A model generated the notes under the pieces. It was not told the DNA's origin and ran no database searches. It was given only the letters and a program-made list of their open reading frames with translations. DNA of 64,000 nucleotides from Cenococcum geophilum 1.58 (Eukaryota; Ascomycota; Dothideomycetes; Gloniales; Gloniaceae), in NCBI GenBank assembly GCA_001692895.1, contig KV748194.1:496001-560000 (forward strand). Direction: 5' to 3'. Below are positions 1 through 11,095 of this stretch, piece by piece; position 1 is the first letter of the stretch, and each line of letters starts with the position of its first letter. Position numbers and translations under genes: made by a program.

Positions 1-1092
1 CTTGACAAATCGATACCAACCGGAACGGTGCTTATCATGCCGTCCTGCATCAAAGACCAGAGATCGCCGATTACAGTGCTATTAGCACCCGAGAATATCT
101 GCTGAAGATAGCTAGACTCCGTGCCTTGCCACGACTCAAAGAGCGAGCCTAGAGCAGTAGACATTGTGTTTTGCATGCCAAGAGCGGCTTCTGCACTACA
201 ATCGATCATCAGCAACGCTCAACGCCGGCTTCTTGCCTTGAAGACTCACGCTGGGAGATTATCTTTCGCAATGGCTACTGCAAAAGATACCTGGCCATTG
301 AAGGCATCCTTTGCAAAGCCGCGGTAATTATCATCGGCGAAGATACGAGCCTCCTTAATGGCTACTTCATGTCAGATTAAAAGTATGCGCCCATTGGGAA
401 GGACTACACTAACCAACATTCCAGGCAAGGGCTGAGCCAACTCCGACAATCGTGGAAAATACGTCTAGGATATCCCTAGTAATACTATCGTCGCTCTGGG
501 GTAGCTGAGGCGCAAACGTGTTGGTGAATGTTCCTAGGTTGGCCAACATCGACGTGGCCGCCCCCTGGAGAGCCTGGTAGTAGTGTTGATGGATCTGCGC
601 TGAGAATTAGCCGTAACCGGAAGGAGACACCAGAGGCACTATCCGAGAGATTACCTGATGAATCGACGAAAAGGAGTTCAGAATCAGGAAACTGTTTTTA
701 CTCTTGTCAGCCTGGAATCGAGCACTGTAAATGCACTATACTAACCCAGCAGGATACTTGGTTTCATCACATTGAACAGTGCCAGAGCAGGGTATATTGC
801 CTTCATCCTGGCAGTTCCACCCTTCGGGACCATTGAAATAATTACTGATGAACTCAGGCAAATTAAGCCTTGAAGCTCCTGAGGCCGCCGTGTAGTTTTG
901 CCATGCCGCTACTGCCGCGTTCCAAGCATTGTCAACGTCGGCAGCAACCCAACGGCTCGCAGCAGGAGCTGCCGCATCGGTGATTGGAGACTGACTACAC
1001 TGCACAGTCTGCCAAGTTGGCGACGTGTCCCCGGCCGCGGGACACACGTAGACTAGGGGTAGAAAAAGGAGCGACAATTCCAGAAGATGCAT
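1..1092 (-). CDS. Secreted protein of unknown function, neighbour-type of subgroup C chitinases (3' end off window)
   Basis: The reading frame begins at 1092 with a clear signal peptide (hydrophobic MHLLELSLLFLPLVYVCPAA) and runs left off the window, so the C-terminus is missing. I read five exons: 1092-746, 691-655, 594-414, 364-250 and 195 to beyond 1. All four introns are GT–AG, the donors are GTTAGT, GTAATC, GTTAGT and GTGAGT, and the phases fit throughout, giving about 290 residues without a stop. The mature N-terminus has a WQTVQCSQS start, a ten-residue NYFNGPEGWNC block and several cysteines. From general knowledge, similar secreted proteins of unknown activity lie beside killer-toxin-like chitinase genes in Ascomycota; I see no catalytic motif. 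Codon use is balanced and it is not RIP-damaged, unlike the repeat to its right. I am sure of the gene and its exons, not of a function. Confidence 0.8.
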
Positions 1093-1395
1093 ATTTTTCT
1101 GCTGAAGAGAACAAACGTTTGCAAATATGAAGTCTTAGTGATTAACCGATGTTAAGGAGTGGCGCGTGGACTTAATGCGAAGTGGATGAACGCAGAATAT
1201 CACCCCAGTAATATACATATTCGTTCGAGGTAATTACTGGAGAATCCGAAGCTCTATCTTGATAAAACTGTCCATCAGGGATGGTTTCCACCTTACTAGA
1301 AACAGTGATCTTTTTGGACTGGGTTAATTCTGGAGCTCCGTGGTGGAGCCATAGTTTGATTGGAGTGGATCTTATCAATTTAATTGATTGGATGG
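1093..1395. other. Upstream region of the left-edge gene, no gene seen
   Basis: About 300 bases upstream of the minus-strand gene that starts at 1092. It should hold its promoter. I see no convincing TATA box or additional coding exon, and the short open frames on both strands have no recognisable features. Confidence 0.4.
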
Positions 1396-2255
1396 AGTTT
1401 ATCTCACGAATCAGACCCTCGGTGAACCGTTGGTACATACGTACACTACGCGCACGGGCGGGTATACTGCTCCTTATCCAACGAATTTTCCACCCAGGGT
1501 CTGAGGCCTACAGGAGCAGCTTTGGTGGGAATAGAGCATTAAAATACACGAAAAATTACCCTTTTCACGGGTGCATCTTGACCCTTTTATAACGTCCAGT
1601 CGTTATAAAAATACTATAAGGTAGGAGCTCTTTAGCTTCTCTATCTATTGCATTAAATAACAACATTATAGCTATATTATATAAAATATTAGATATAGGC
1701 AGTTGGTTATAACTTATTAGTTAGTTGTGAGGCATAATGCCCAGGTGTACGGTAGGGAACAGGTAAGCCGAGCATAAGTCACGGGAGAGTCGATGGAAGA
1801 GAGGATATGGTAAAGAGTAGGCATAAGCCTCGTACAGAGACGAACCGATGAGGAGGACAGAAGGGCTGCAAGCCCGAGGATATAAGGTGTTGGTTAGTTT
1901 TAACCAAATTCTATAAAGATTCTATTAAAAATCTAACTTATATTTAATAATAATATATCTTGCCTCTTAATACTCTAGGTATAGGGCTATAATATATATA
2001 GCTAAGGATATAAATACTTAAAGAATTTATTACACTAGGTATATATATTATAACTATTGTAGTTGGGATGTAGCTTATAGAAATGGACAAATATTAATTT
2101 TTAAAACAGTTTATTCTTACTAAAGCTGCTCCCGTAAGCTCTCACACCCTTGGTAGAAAATTTCGTTGGTTGATAAGGAGCAGTATGCCCGCATATGCGC
2201 GTAGTATATACGTACTAACGATCCACTGGGGGTCTGATTTATGAGATAAGATGGA
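1396..2255. repeat. Long inverted repeat (arms 1396-1525 and 2120-2255) around an AT-rich spacer
   Basis: The reverse complement of 1396-1525 aligns along its full length with 2120-2255, by eye at about 80 percent identity. Shared landmarks include AAAGCTGCTCC, GATAAGGAGCAGTAT and GGGTCTGAT. The left arm is more GC-rich, and most differences in the right arm are of C-to-T or G-to-A type, as expected if the right copy took more RIP. The roughly 600-base spacer is AT-rich and contains an LTR-like scrap. It could be a foldback element, a MITE pair, or two copies of a repeat inserted head to head. No coding potential is evident. Confidence 0.65.
1735..1890 (+). repeat. LTR-like fragment, copy of 43030-43185
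   Basis: This stretch shares an ordered set of words with 43085-43185, such as TAAAGAGTAGG, AGAGACGAA and GGCCCGAGG-type blocks, in the same orientation. The copy here keeps CpG and CpA where the other has TpA, so it is the less RIP-damaged version. The other copy lies next to a degraded Gypsy reverse transcriptase remnant (42360-43020), so I take both as fragments of one retroelement family, perhaps its LTR or untranslated region. Confidence 0.5.
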
Positions 2256-2843
2256 GTGGATTTGAGGCCGTGTCGCTCCAAAAGCCCCAAATCTAACCTA
2301 ATAAGGAAACATCTAGTCTTAATAAGGAAGGAAGGAAGGTGCTTACGTATATTATGTGTGATAAAATAAGAACCTTCGTGTTCTCGTATTCGCTTACCCA
2401 AACGCTTACCACCTACCTATCTACCTCTACCTACCTACCTCTATTTACCTCTTTCTTTCTTCTTTATATTCCTTCTCTTTTAGCCTTCTCTACTTATTTC
2501 TTCTTAAAACTACCTTTATTATATTCTTTTATAGTATTATATTAACATTAAGCTTTTCTATTTTTAGTATATAAATATACTGGAGCTCTAAGGAGCTCTT
2601 GGAGTAAAATAATTTACTAGCTGGATAGAGTAGATCTAAGGCCAGATCTACCCCACTCCAGTTTAAAAAGATTACTGATTAGAAATGCTAGTACTAGGTA
2701 GTACCCACAATTGAAGACTAATCGTTGTTTCAAATGGGAAAATTGTTCTAGTTATTTAGGTTCTATTATATAATAAGTAGGCTGCGCTACAACAAGCTTC
2801 CGGGTTAAGCGGCAGATGTATTAGATGTATAAATATCGCTAGA
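2256..2843. other. AT-rich gene-free spacer
   Basis: Pyrimidine-rich low-complexity tract (repeated CTACCTAC and TTTCTT runs at about 2405-2530) followed by AT-rich repeat debris and a short SacI-like repeat GAGCTC. I see no gene. Confidence 0.4.
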
Positions 2844-2863
2844 CTAGAAGGGAACTTAATCTA

Positions 2864-2882
2864 CCCCTCGCTACGCGAGGGG
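2864..2882 (-). repeat. GC-rich hairpin, candidate Helitron 3' terminus
   Basis: CCCCTCGC, loop TAC, GCGAGGGG: a perfect 8-bp stem in an AT-rich surrounding. On the minus strand it precedes CTAG (2844-2847) by 16 bases, which fits a Helitron 3' end. Confidence 0.65.
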
Positions 2883-3229
2883 CGTCTCGCGGCTCGACTT
2901 AGGTGGCCTTTCGCTATTTTAACTTAGGTGGCCTTTACGTAATAATCGCGTATAGATTTATATAATTAATTACGTGATGTATATTAACAATAGCTATTTA
3001 CATCGTCGTCGTTGTCGTCGTCTTCTTCTTTAAGTAATAGTACTAGCACTACTACCGCTGCTGCTGCCGCTCCTGCTTCTGCTCCTGCTGCTGCTGCCAC
3101 TGCTGCTACTACCGCGACTACCGCCGCCACCATGTCCGCGCCTAGCCGCCGCTTCTTGTCCGTGCCGCCGCCGTCTTAGGGCGGGCAGCCTACGCGTGGG
3201 ACTCTTATGACGAAAGCAAAACTTCTAGA

Positions 3230-6200
3230 TATATAATATTGTCCGTTTCTATTTGATTTGGGGGAAGCAGTACTAAAATACCATTTACGGTAGTAACCCG
3301 AGATAGTGTAATATAGAGCTGACCGTATATAAAAACCGGTATCCGTAAATTAACGCCTATAAAGGTAAAAGACTGACCCTGTAACTTATTTACGGTTATC
3401 GCAAAAGATAAATAGATAGGAAACTGCCGTCGACTAATAATAAACGGCAGCTCGCCTTCTGTAGAAGACAGTATAATCTACGGGATAACCCATAGCTGGT
3501 TAGCGAAGGTGCCGCTAAGAATATGGGCTTTAAGATAGCGGCGGCCTATTTAGGTAAGAACTATACGGGTACTGTTATAGAGGCCCTCTTTAGGATATAG
3601 GTTCCGTAAAAGGATTATTAGAGCGCCAACCTTAAGGCAGAGCCGTGTGGGAGGAAGGTATATAGGGTTAAAGCTCTGCAAAAGCTCTGGGGGGGGAGTA
3701 TTTTTAGTATTTAGATCGTCCTATTCTATAGTATTCGTAGAGTGGAAAACGGACTTAGGGCCATTAAGAGAGTGGAGAATAGTATCATTAATAGCAGCAA
3801 TGGTGTTGTTATGGATAGTTAAGATAGTACGGCCGTAGAATGTATGGAGATTAGTATACGCCTACTATAAAAGATTGGGAGGGTAAATAAAGTTAATAAA
3901 AGGCTATAGACTGGTAAACTGGGCGATACCGGCAGGTAACTAGATACGGCTAGTAAGAGTAGGGTTGTAAGAAAGACTGCGGACCCAGGTAATAAAGCGC
4001 TGATTTAGCTCGCTATCTAAAACGCGTATATTCTGGCGTAGCGATAGAATACGGAGGGAAGGCTATAAGAAGGACTGCCGTAAGTAGGCCGCAATAACAT
4101 TAGTATAGGTCCCCCGTTTTACAATAGGGAGGATCTAAGTAAAATTACTACCTAAAATAATAGGAACGCCGCTAAAAGGAGCCTGGGTATTAGAATGGAC
4201 GTCCGTAAGTATACAGTGCACGGCTTTAAAGTAGTAACGGTGCTGTATTGGCACTTTGTCCTAAATTATAAGGGTAGTAGAGCGCAGTAACTGCGCTAGC
4301 TGGGAGTCTTTAGGCATATTATATACGGATTCCTTATATAGATCGATAGGAATGCGAAAACGGGAGTAGGCAGTTCGGCTGCTAGGTAGTAAAAGGGCAG
4401 CTATACTGGAAGAGGTAACGCAGAGAACAATGCGGCCGCAGAAGTGGTAGTAGTAGTAGATACAGCGATAAAGAAAGGTTTTACCGGTGCCTGTGGGGCC
4501 CTATAGGAAAAAATGGGCGGTTTACAGGTCTGTATCTATAGTGGTAGTAACTGTAGTAAAGTAGGCGGCCTAGTTAGAATTTAGCTGGGAACGTAGCTCT
4601 ATAAAAAGGCGGCCTTTCTTAATAGTGCTGTAATTAAGCTCCACGGCAATAAGCGGGTTACTATCTATAAGGTCCTAGCGGTGCTATAGTAGAGGTAGAA
4701 AGTAATCCGTAAGAGTTTTGCTATAGTTTGTAAGCACCTGCTAGATAAGATATAGGCCGTAATCTAGATATATATTGTTAATGCTGCCTAGAAGATTAGG
4801 CCGACGCTCTAAAATGTAAGGAAGATTATTATAGAGAAACGGCTTAAATTTCGCCTAAAGGGTAGGAGGGTCGCTTATGGGGCTATAGACTAAAGAAGTT
4901 ATAAAAAGAGACTATAGCTGGGCGCTAGTAGCGAATACGGATGCTTCTTATAGGCAGTTAACCCACTCTTAGTTGTTATTAAGGAGCCCTAAAGCTACGT
5001 AAGCGGCTTAAAAGGTTAGGTAAATAGTGCCGGCGATAGTACGGAGGTGCTTAAAAGAGGTAGCGCTAGAAATGACGGTAAGTAGCAGCCGTAAATAATA
5101 CTGTTTGCTAGTAATAGGGCTGCAGTAATATATACGGCCGATAACGGTATCCTTTTGGCGGACGCGGCGCTGCTACTAGCATGTTTTTGCTATAAAGGTA
5201 TACCTATAAGGGAAGTTCTGGTAAAGCGTAGTACGACCATTTATATTTTTGGAGTTATACTAAAACTAAGTGGTTAAAGTTAAATGGGCTATTTTAAGGC
5301 GCTGTTGTAGGTCCTTTATAGACTTGTCCGGCTAAAAATAAACGGGCTACTAGCCGGGAAGGTGTACGGTAAGGTATATTATGGGAGGGTACTCCTCGTA
5401 AATAGGAAACTTAAATAGCCGCTAGATGGCCTCTGTAGGGCCAATATATCTGCCGTAAAGGTACTTGCTAATTTTATTGTTATCGTCCGAGAGCTGTACG
5501 GTTGTGCGGTTGTCCCCCTTATAGATATACTTATTAATATACTTTATAGCCTATATAGAGCTATAGGCCTCGATATTAATATGGGCCCTATACTTTGCGC
5601 TAAGATATAGATTATATGGTATCATATAGCGGTTGTTAAGGTCTATAGTGGCACCATTACTGCCCGGTATATAGATAGGCCACAACCGTAAATCATCGCG
5701 GCGCCGATACTAAGGGTACCTATTATTATGCACGACTGTTGTGGGGTAGAACGGCTTTAGAAACCGCTTTAAGTAGGTTAGCGGATACCCTAGAGCACCA
5801 GCAACTATATAGGGGGTGTTTGGATTAGTAGTACCGCAGGGCCTATAGACTATTATGGTCCGTATAATGTCCGTAAGGCGTCCGGTAGGGTTATCTTAGG
5901 GCTATAGGAGCTCTGTAGATATATAGCGGTTAATAACTACCGGATCTATAAATAAATTACGGTCCTCTAGATATAAAAAGAGAAGAAGGTAGAGATACGG
6001 CAGGCCCTATTTTTAATATTTAATAGTCTAAATACAGCTAAGAAATCTACCAAAAATCTGCTTTTTCTTAAGGTTAGTAAGAAGGTAGGTAACCTTTATA
6101 CAGAAAATATAGGCAACTAAATTAGGACGGTCAGTAGCAGTTTAGAAAGGTAAAAGCTTATATATAACTTCGTCCCACTACGGATTGGCCGTAAAAGTAA

Positions 6201-7683
6201 TAAATAGGCTTAGACGGCCGTAACGGCGGACTATAGCTATAGCATCTTAGTAGCACTGGCTAATAAAGCGGGCGCTACCTAGGTAGTTTAAAGGAAGGAC
6301 AACGCGGCGGCTAATAGAATTAGCGTTAACATCTCCATGGGAAATAGCATCTATAATACCGTTATATAGATCCGTGCGGAGGTTAGACTAATGGGAACGG
6401 ATTTAGTTAAGCTTATTTTGGTTATATAGGGCCCAGGCGTTAACTATATACTACTAAAATAGCCGGCGAAAGGCAAACGGTACTAGTTTAGAGTTGTTAC
6501 GGATGTGAAGGTAAAACCGAAAATAAGCTTACTAGGGAAGCTGGTTATACTAGCGGGTACGGGAATTACTACGGAGCCGTATACCTTAGTGCTAGCCACG
6601 GTTGCCATAAGGGAAGAGTAGTACGTAGTGTAGCGGTATATAAGCGGCGTGAGTTAGGCTAATACGGTAGTAACATAGGGGCTCACTAGGCGGCCCACGG
6701 TTAGTAAGAACAATATCACGGTAGCTAGAATTTTTATACTCATTAGGAATAACGACAGTAATCTTATTAGCCGTAGGTAGATTTTCACGGCGCCGATCTG
6801 CCCCCGCTTTAAAAATTAGCTTTATTTATGGGTTAAGAATAATCCGTAATAGAGTAGATATAGTTTGCGCCTAAAGCCGTTCTATAGTAGTCTAGTATAA
6901 CATAATAAAAGGACTGCTAATCTTATATAGCATATTAGTAAGACACCATAAAACGTTTGTATTAAGCTGTAGATTAGTCTATAGACGGATATTGGTAGCG
7001 TAGGCGGGGTTGTAAAAGTAAAGCTGAGTATATTAAGGTGTAGCTCCGGAGGGAACTTTTATAGGCCTAGTAAGGTAGTACAGTTCGCCATAAATCTAGA
7101 AACAATTAATACCGGCCAAAGTAGCGCCGCGGTTGGTAGTGGTGCAGTTAACGGAGGTAAAAGCTAAAGCTGCGTTATACGAACGGAGCTGGTTCTAAAA
7201 CGTACGGGCGAAGCGTTTCTGGAACTACAGCAGGGTCCGTAAATACTGCGGCGGGGGTGTAAATAAAGGTAGAATAATATCGCCTTGCTTACAGCAGCTT
7301 TTAAAGTAAGGCTCTTTAGCCCGCGTAGAACTAATCCGTTTATCTATTTAGTGTAAAGCTTAGCAGTAATTATAGGCCGTATTTATAGGCCCGATATCTA
7401 ACTGGTCCGTAATAGGGCGGACCATAGTAATAGCGGCTATATTTATAGGCCCAATATCTAACTGGTCCGTAATAGGGCGGACTGTAGTAGACTATGGCTG
7501 GATTAATGCGGGCGGTCGCGGCTGGATCGATACGGGGGGTATAAGGAGGCGGGAAGTAGAGGGAGAAGTAGCGGCGGTAGCAGCGGTAGTAGCAGTAGCA
7601 GTAGCGGAAGCAGCAGCGGAAGTAGTAGCGGAAGCAGCAGCGGCGGTTATAGTTTGGTTTATAGGCTGCGGAGGGTCCGCCAA
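3230..7683 (-). pseudogene. Helitron Rep–helicase, RIP-degraded
   Basis: Reading the minus strand in one main frame gives a Helitron transposase broken by many stops, mostly TAG or TAA where the family has Trp or Gln. The order is conserved. An Ala/Thr-rich N-terminal linker (7560-7683) comes first, then a Helitron-like N-terminal domain. The rolling-circle Rep region follows, with a degraded HxH box near 5975-6010 and the relaxase tyrosine region AIKYINKYIYKGDNR near 5500-5560. The Pif1-type helicase has Walker A GPTGTGKTF at about 4475-4505. The final helicase motifs (LQGQSFTFIGVNL, GQLYITLSRV) lie at about 3270-3400. No intact frame longer than about 60 residues survives, so it cannot be active. 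Confidence 0.9.
7381..7490 (-). repeat. 60-bp tandem duplication inside the Helitron ORF
   Basis: Bases 7381-7440 and 7441-7490 onward are near-identical direct copies with a period of exactly 60. On the minus strand both encode the peptide RPITDQLDIGPIN, so the duplication is in frame and predates or accompanies the decay of the ORF. Confidence 0.75.
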
Positions 7684-7972
7684 AGGTCGTTAGGACTGTC
7701 GGTTTCTTTTCTCCTATATATATATAGTTAGAAAAGTAGCAACTAATAAAAGAGTTAAAAAAAGGTTTAACCTTGTAAGATTTATAGTTCTTATACGCAG
7801 CTCTAAGACGGTTCGTTGTAAAGTTAGTAAAAGAGCGGTATTAGTTATAGCTAGTGTAAAATATACGATCGGAAGGTATTTAGGCGGTAGGTAGAGAGTA
7901 GTAACTAGGGTAGTAAATATAGAAGAGAGTAGTAATAAGAGTAGTAATAAGAGTAGTAAGAAGAGCAGTAAT

Positions 7973-8030
7973 NAGGGGCAGGAAAGAGGGTTTNAATTTN
8001 ATGGGGTAGCACGTGCTTAATNAGGTNACN
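7973..8030. other. Cluster of undetermined bases (N)
   Basis: Seven single N positions occur between about 7973 and 8030, beside GTAGTAA repeats. They mark a poorly resolved assembly or consensus position at the Helitron edge. Confidence 0.9.
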
Positions 8031-8040
8031 AGGTTTTTTT

Positions 8041-8669
8041 CACAACCAATTAAAAAGCGCCAAGCCCCTTCGAACAGTATATATAAGATGGGGTCTAAGC
8101 TAAGCCAGCCTAACCACTCCTTATTAGGCTTAGCCTACCTTATTTATGTAGCTCCTAGAGTAGCTTCGTATCTCTCCTTCCACAATTGATATGTTCTGCC
8201 CAGTCTTGTGCCTGCTATAATAAATATGAGGCAATTGTAGGGACTTTGTACCGGGGGTTACATATGTATTCCGGGAATTTTAAAGATTTCTTCGGCAAAT
8301 TATTGCTCTAACGGAGCGGTCCGGCCAATTAAAGAGGCGGCTGTACTGGTAAGGGCCTATTGGAGCTTGATCCTGCAGCACGTGGAGAATCTACTCCTCG
8401 CGCTGTCGCACCCATCAGCATTATTTTTGGATGGTTCGCACTCGGACGGCGTTTTAGAATTCCTAGCATGTTCATTTAATGGAGACATAATCTCAACACC
8501 CAGCTATCACTAACCGGAAGAGGCACATCACCTGGAATCGTTAGTTTAACTATGCCTCGACCAAATGTGTATATATAGCGAACGTTTTCCCCCTTGGAAG
8601 TTGCATTGCGAATCAACAACACTGTCAGACTATATACCCTCTCAAACTTGCCAGTCTAACTACCACAAC
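8041..8669 (+). promoter_or_regulatory. Upstream region and TATA box of the small secreted protein gene
   Basis: Base composition returns to balanced here, marking the start of a gene island. A TATATATA box at 8570-8577 lies about 95 bases upstream of the start codon at 8670, a usual fungal spacing. No other gene is seen in this stretch. Confidence 0.5.
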
Positions 8670-9138
8670 ATGATAATCCCTATTTTGTATGTATATCGTA
8701 TCTAGTTCGGAAAATATTTTGCACTAATACATGCCCCGCAGGCTATTTTTTGCAGTTCTTAGTCCTCAGTACCTAGTATCTGTGGCAGCCTTGTCATGCC
8801 AACAGGTACACTGCCAGACGTCGGTCTGTGCGAAAGACGCCGACGACGCTTCGGTGGTAGCCAGCTCTGGGTTGGAGGTCATCATGGGTCCAGACTGCGG
8901 TAGCTTCTCGCCCCCTCCAACCAATAATGGACAGGGGCCGTGTGCCTCAGGCCTTTCGGAATACAAAGGACAGTTCAACGTTTGGCGTGGTTGGATCACA
9001 GACAGCAAATACACCGGTTCTTTTGCGCAATGGTCAAACTTCCTGGGCGCCGAATGTTCCGCTGCTAAAAGCGTTAAATGCGGGGGAGGTGGAAAATGCC
9101 CTGCTGCGGGCGGGCAATGCAATGCCAATTGTCCATAA
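8670..9138 (+). CDS. Small secreted cysteine-rich protein (candidate effector)
   Basis: I place the start at the ATG at 8670. Splicing 8687-8741 (donor GTATGT, acceptor CAG) joins it in frame to the long second exon and produces a textbook signal peptide (MIIPILLFFAVLSPQYLVSVAA) followed by a mature protein of about 115 residues, 137 in total. Starting at the ATG at 8731 instead would give a poorer leader. The mature part is rich in Cys, with a C-terminal cluster that includes CGGGGKC and CNANC, and has an SFSPPPTNN segment. I recognise no domain. Size, leader and cysteines fit a fungal secreted effector-like protein, and its position between transposon blocks fits too. Not RIP-damaged. Function unknown. 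Confidence 0.7.
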
Positions 9139-9308
9139 CCCTCGCGAAAGCTGAGACTGCGATCTCCGTTCCGATCCAACAAGACGTCGTGCCAGTTTTG
9201 GATGTCTGAAATCAACCGGCAGTGGGGTTGACAATGGAGAAGCTGAGGCTGTCGTACTGAACAACTATTGGAACTAACTGGATATGGTGCTTGGAGGCGG
9301 ACAGGATC
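9139..9308. other. 3' flank of the secreted protein gene
   Basis: Balanced composition. It would hold the 3' untranslated region; no further coding signal is seen. It ends at the terminal repeat of the next element. Confidence 0.4.
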
Positions 9309-9462
9309 CGGGCAGTAACTCTTGGCAGTAACTTTACTGCCCGAATCTTCTGCCAAGTTTCATTCTGCCAGTGCAAAATTAGTGGCTTAGAGCTTTTTTT
9401 TTAGAGTCGTAGCTTAATTTAGCAGGGTTTACCCCGGGGGGGGAAGCCGAAGCTCTTACAAG

Positions 9463-9700
9463 CTGTACTCGTGGCTCTGCTCGTGGCTCTGCTCGTGGCT
9501 CTAACCGTGGCTCTAACCGTGTCTCTAACCGTATCTCTACCCGTGTCTCCTTGCATCTCCTTGTATGTTTCTTGCACGTCTTATGGGGGGTTAGGTAGAG
9601 AGGTATAAAGACAGACGCAGATATAAAGACGTAAAGACGCCGAGATATGAAGGCGTAGAGGCGTAGAGGCGTAGGGAGAGGTGCAAAGGCGCAGAGGTAC
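9463..9700. repeat. 12-bp tandem repeats (left block)
   Basis: Degenerate repeats of CTCGTGGCTCTG (9463-9560) are followed by AAAGACG- and GTAGAGGC-type repeats (9610-9690). The same two motif classes return in 13307-13555. Confidence 0.8.
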
Positions 9701-9912
9701 CTCTACCAGCGCGCGCAGCGGTACACACCTAATTTCGCTAAACCTGCAGCTAAATTAGTATGTAGAGCTAGCAGGAAGAGGTGTAGTATGTGGCCCTGGC
9801 TTAGGCCACTGGCTACCTCGAATTTGAAGCTGATCTTATTGCCCCTTACCCATCAAAGTTATAATATCTATACCAGATCATAGTGTTCTAAAGCTTCTTC
9901 CTCTTATTAATA

Positions 9913-10950
9913 TGGCTCCAAATATGGGCAGCTAGCAGCACGCCTTTATTAAGATCCTTCTTACAGCTGGTGCAACCAAACGTTAATGCGCCCGTTAAGC
10001 CGACTGCTCTACTAAATTAATTTAGTCTATTTAAAGGAATCTAAGGCTACATGGGAAGACGAAGCTTAATCGCAAATATAAGTTGAGACGCCTGCTAAGT
10101 AATAAGGCGATCGTCGCATTGCTCTACTAATTAAATAATGCCCTGAATATGTATCTTAATAAAATGACGTAGTTTATCTACGATTAATTCCAGATTTCTG
10201 TGAGTAGGCAGACGCTCAGTACAGAACTAAGAGTCGCTGGCTAGAGTAGGAAGCTGGTAAGGAAGCTTTTATTATATGCGTAAGGAAGCTGCTAACTATA
10301 TACAAGGCTCGCAGAGTAGCTCTTAAGCAAAGCCAGGAAGACCGTAACCTGTACTGGGCCTACATCTCGCAGTTTACTGTTAAGCAGCTGGTGTTTATAG
10401 ATGAATCTAGAGCCGATTTAAAGACTGGTATATAGAAGGCGTCTTAGTTACCGGTGGGAGTTACACCTATTTTATATACACTGTATAACCGTAGTAAGCA
10501 GAGAGTTAATATACTACCTGCCTACACCGTCGAAGGCGTGCTAGTATTATTAGTATATAGTGGCTTAATAAATACAGAGGGCTATAACTATTAGATTAAA
10601 CACTTCCTCTTACCTTACTATAATCCTTATCTAGCACCGAGATCGGTAGTTGTTATGGATAATGTAAGCTTTTATTACTTACCGTATATCGCTGCTCTCT
10701 TTAAGAGAGCAGGGGTGAAGCTTGTGTACTTACCCGTATACTTACCCGATTTAAATCTAATTAAGGAGTTCTTTAGTAAGCTAAAGGAGTTTATTTAGCG
10801 ACACTTTGTTTCTTAGAAAGAGGCGCTAGAGTAATAGGATAATAGCTTTAGAAGCTTTCTAAGCTGGTATATAGAGGTAGTAGGAGGTAAAGGTAAGAGC
10901 GTAAGAGGCTATTTCCGCTATAGCGGTTATATTAGTAGGGAGGAGTAAGA
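9913..10950 (+). pseudogene. Tc1/mariner (DDE_3-type) transposase, RIP-degraded
   Basis: Translation of the plus strand shows a helix-turn-helix half (QISVSRQTLSTELR, about 10190-10245) and the DDE half. The DDE half has VFIDES near 10390 (first Asp), SVVVMDN near 10645 (second Asp) and LPDLNLIKEFFSKLK near 10745-10790, where the third acidic residue is expected. TAG and TAA codons interrupt it repeatedly where the family has Trp or Gln, so it is inactive. The start is placed at the ATG at 9913 just inside the left repeat. Confidence 0.85.
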
Positions 10951-11095
10951 TTTTATTATATAGTAAGGTGTCTTTACTATATAAAGCTTAGTGTAGCTAC
11001 CTTATAATATACGATTTATATAAGGATTACTAGTAAAGTATATATTATAATAGGTGCTTATAAGCAGGCGTAGGCTTAAGTTAAAAAATCTACTA

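Larger units (their letters stand above)
2844..8040 (-). mobile_element. Helitron, RIP-degraded (outer limits approximate)
   Basis: A rolling-circle transposon lying on the minus strand. It is identified by its single large Rep–helicase coding region (3230-7683) and by a plausible 3' terminus. On the minus strand a GC-rich 8-bp stem hairpin (2864-2882) is followed 16 bases later by CTAG at 2844-2847 and then a T, as known for Helitron 3' ends, which insert between A and T. The 5' end (expected A|TC) must lie near 7700-8050; I could not fix it because this stretch is repetitive (GTAGTAA repeats, 7900-7970) and contains undetermined bases at 7973-8030. Helitrons have no terminal inverted repeats or target duplications, so the right limit is uncertain. 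Confidence 0.75.

Noticed and set aside
736..836. Single-exon ending of the left-edge gene at the stop after 746
   Set aside because: The stop is inside an intron with donor GTTAGT and a CTGAC branch site; downstream exons keep frame.
3000..3180. Coding region suggested by GC-rich triplet repeats
   Set aside because: Low-complexity GCTGCTGCC-type tract next to the helicase stop; no stable frame or homology.
8766..9356. 196-codon minus-strand open frame over the small secreted protein
   Set aside because: Antisense to a frame with a signal peptide and proper intron; no features of its own.
9463..9700. CRISPR-like array
   Set aside because: Degenerate 12-bp tandem repeats without spacers, in a eukaryotic genome.
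10030..10950. Retroviral-type integrase
   Set aside because: Motif spacing and the HTH half fit a Tc1/mariner DDE transposase, with inverted-repeat ends and no reverse transcriptase.
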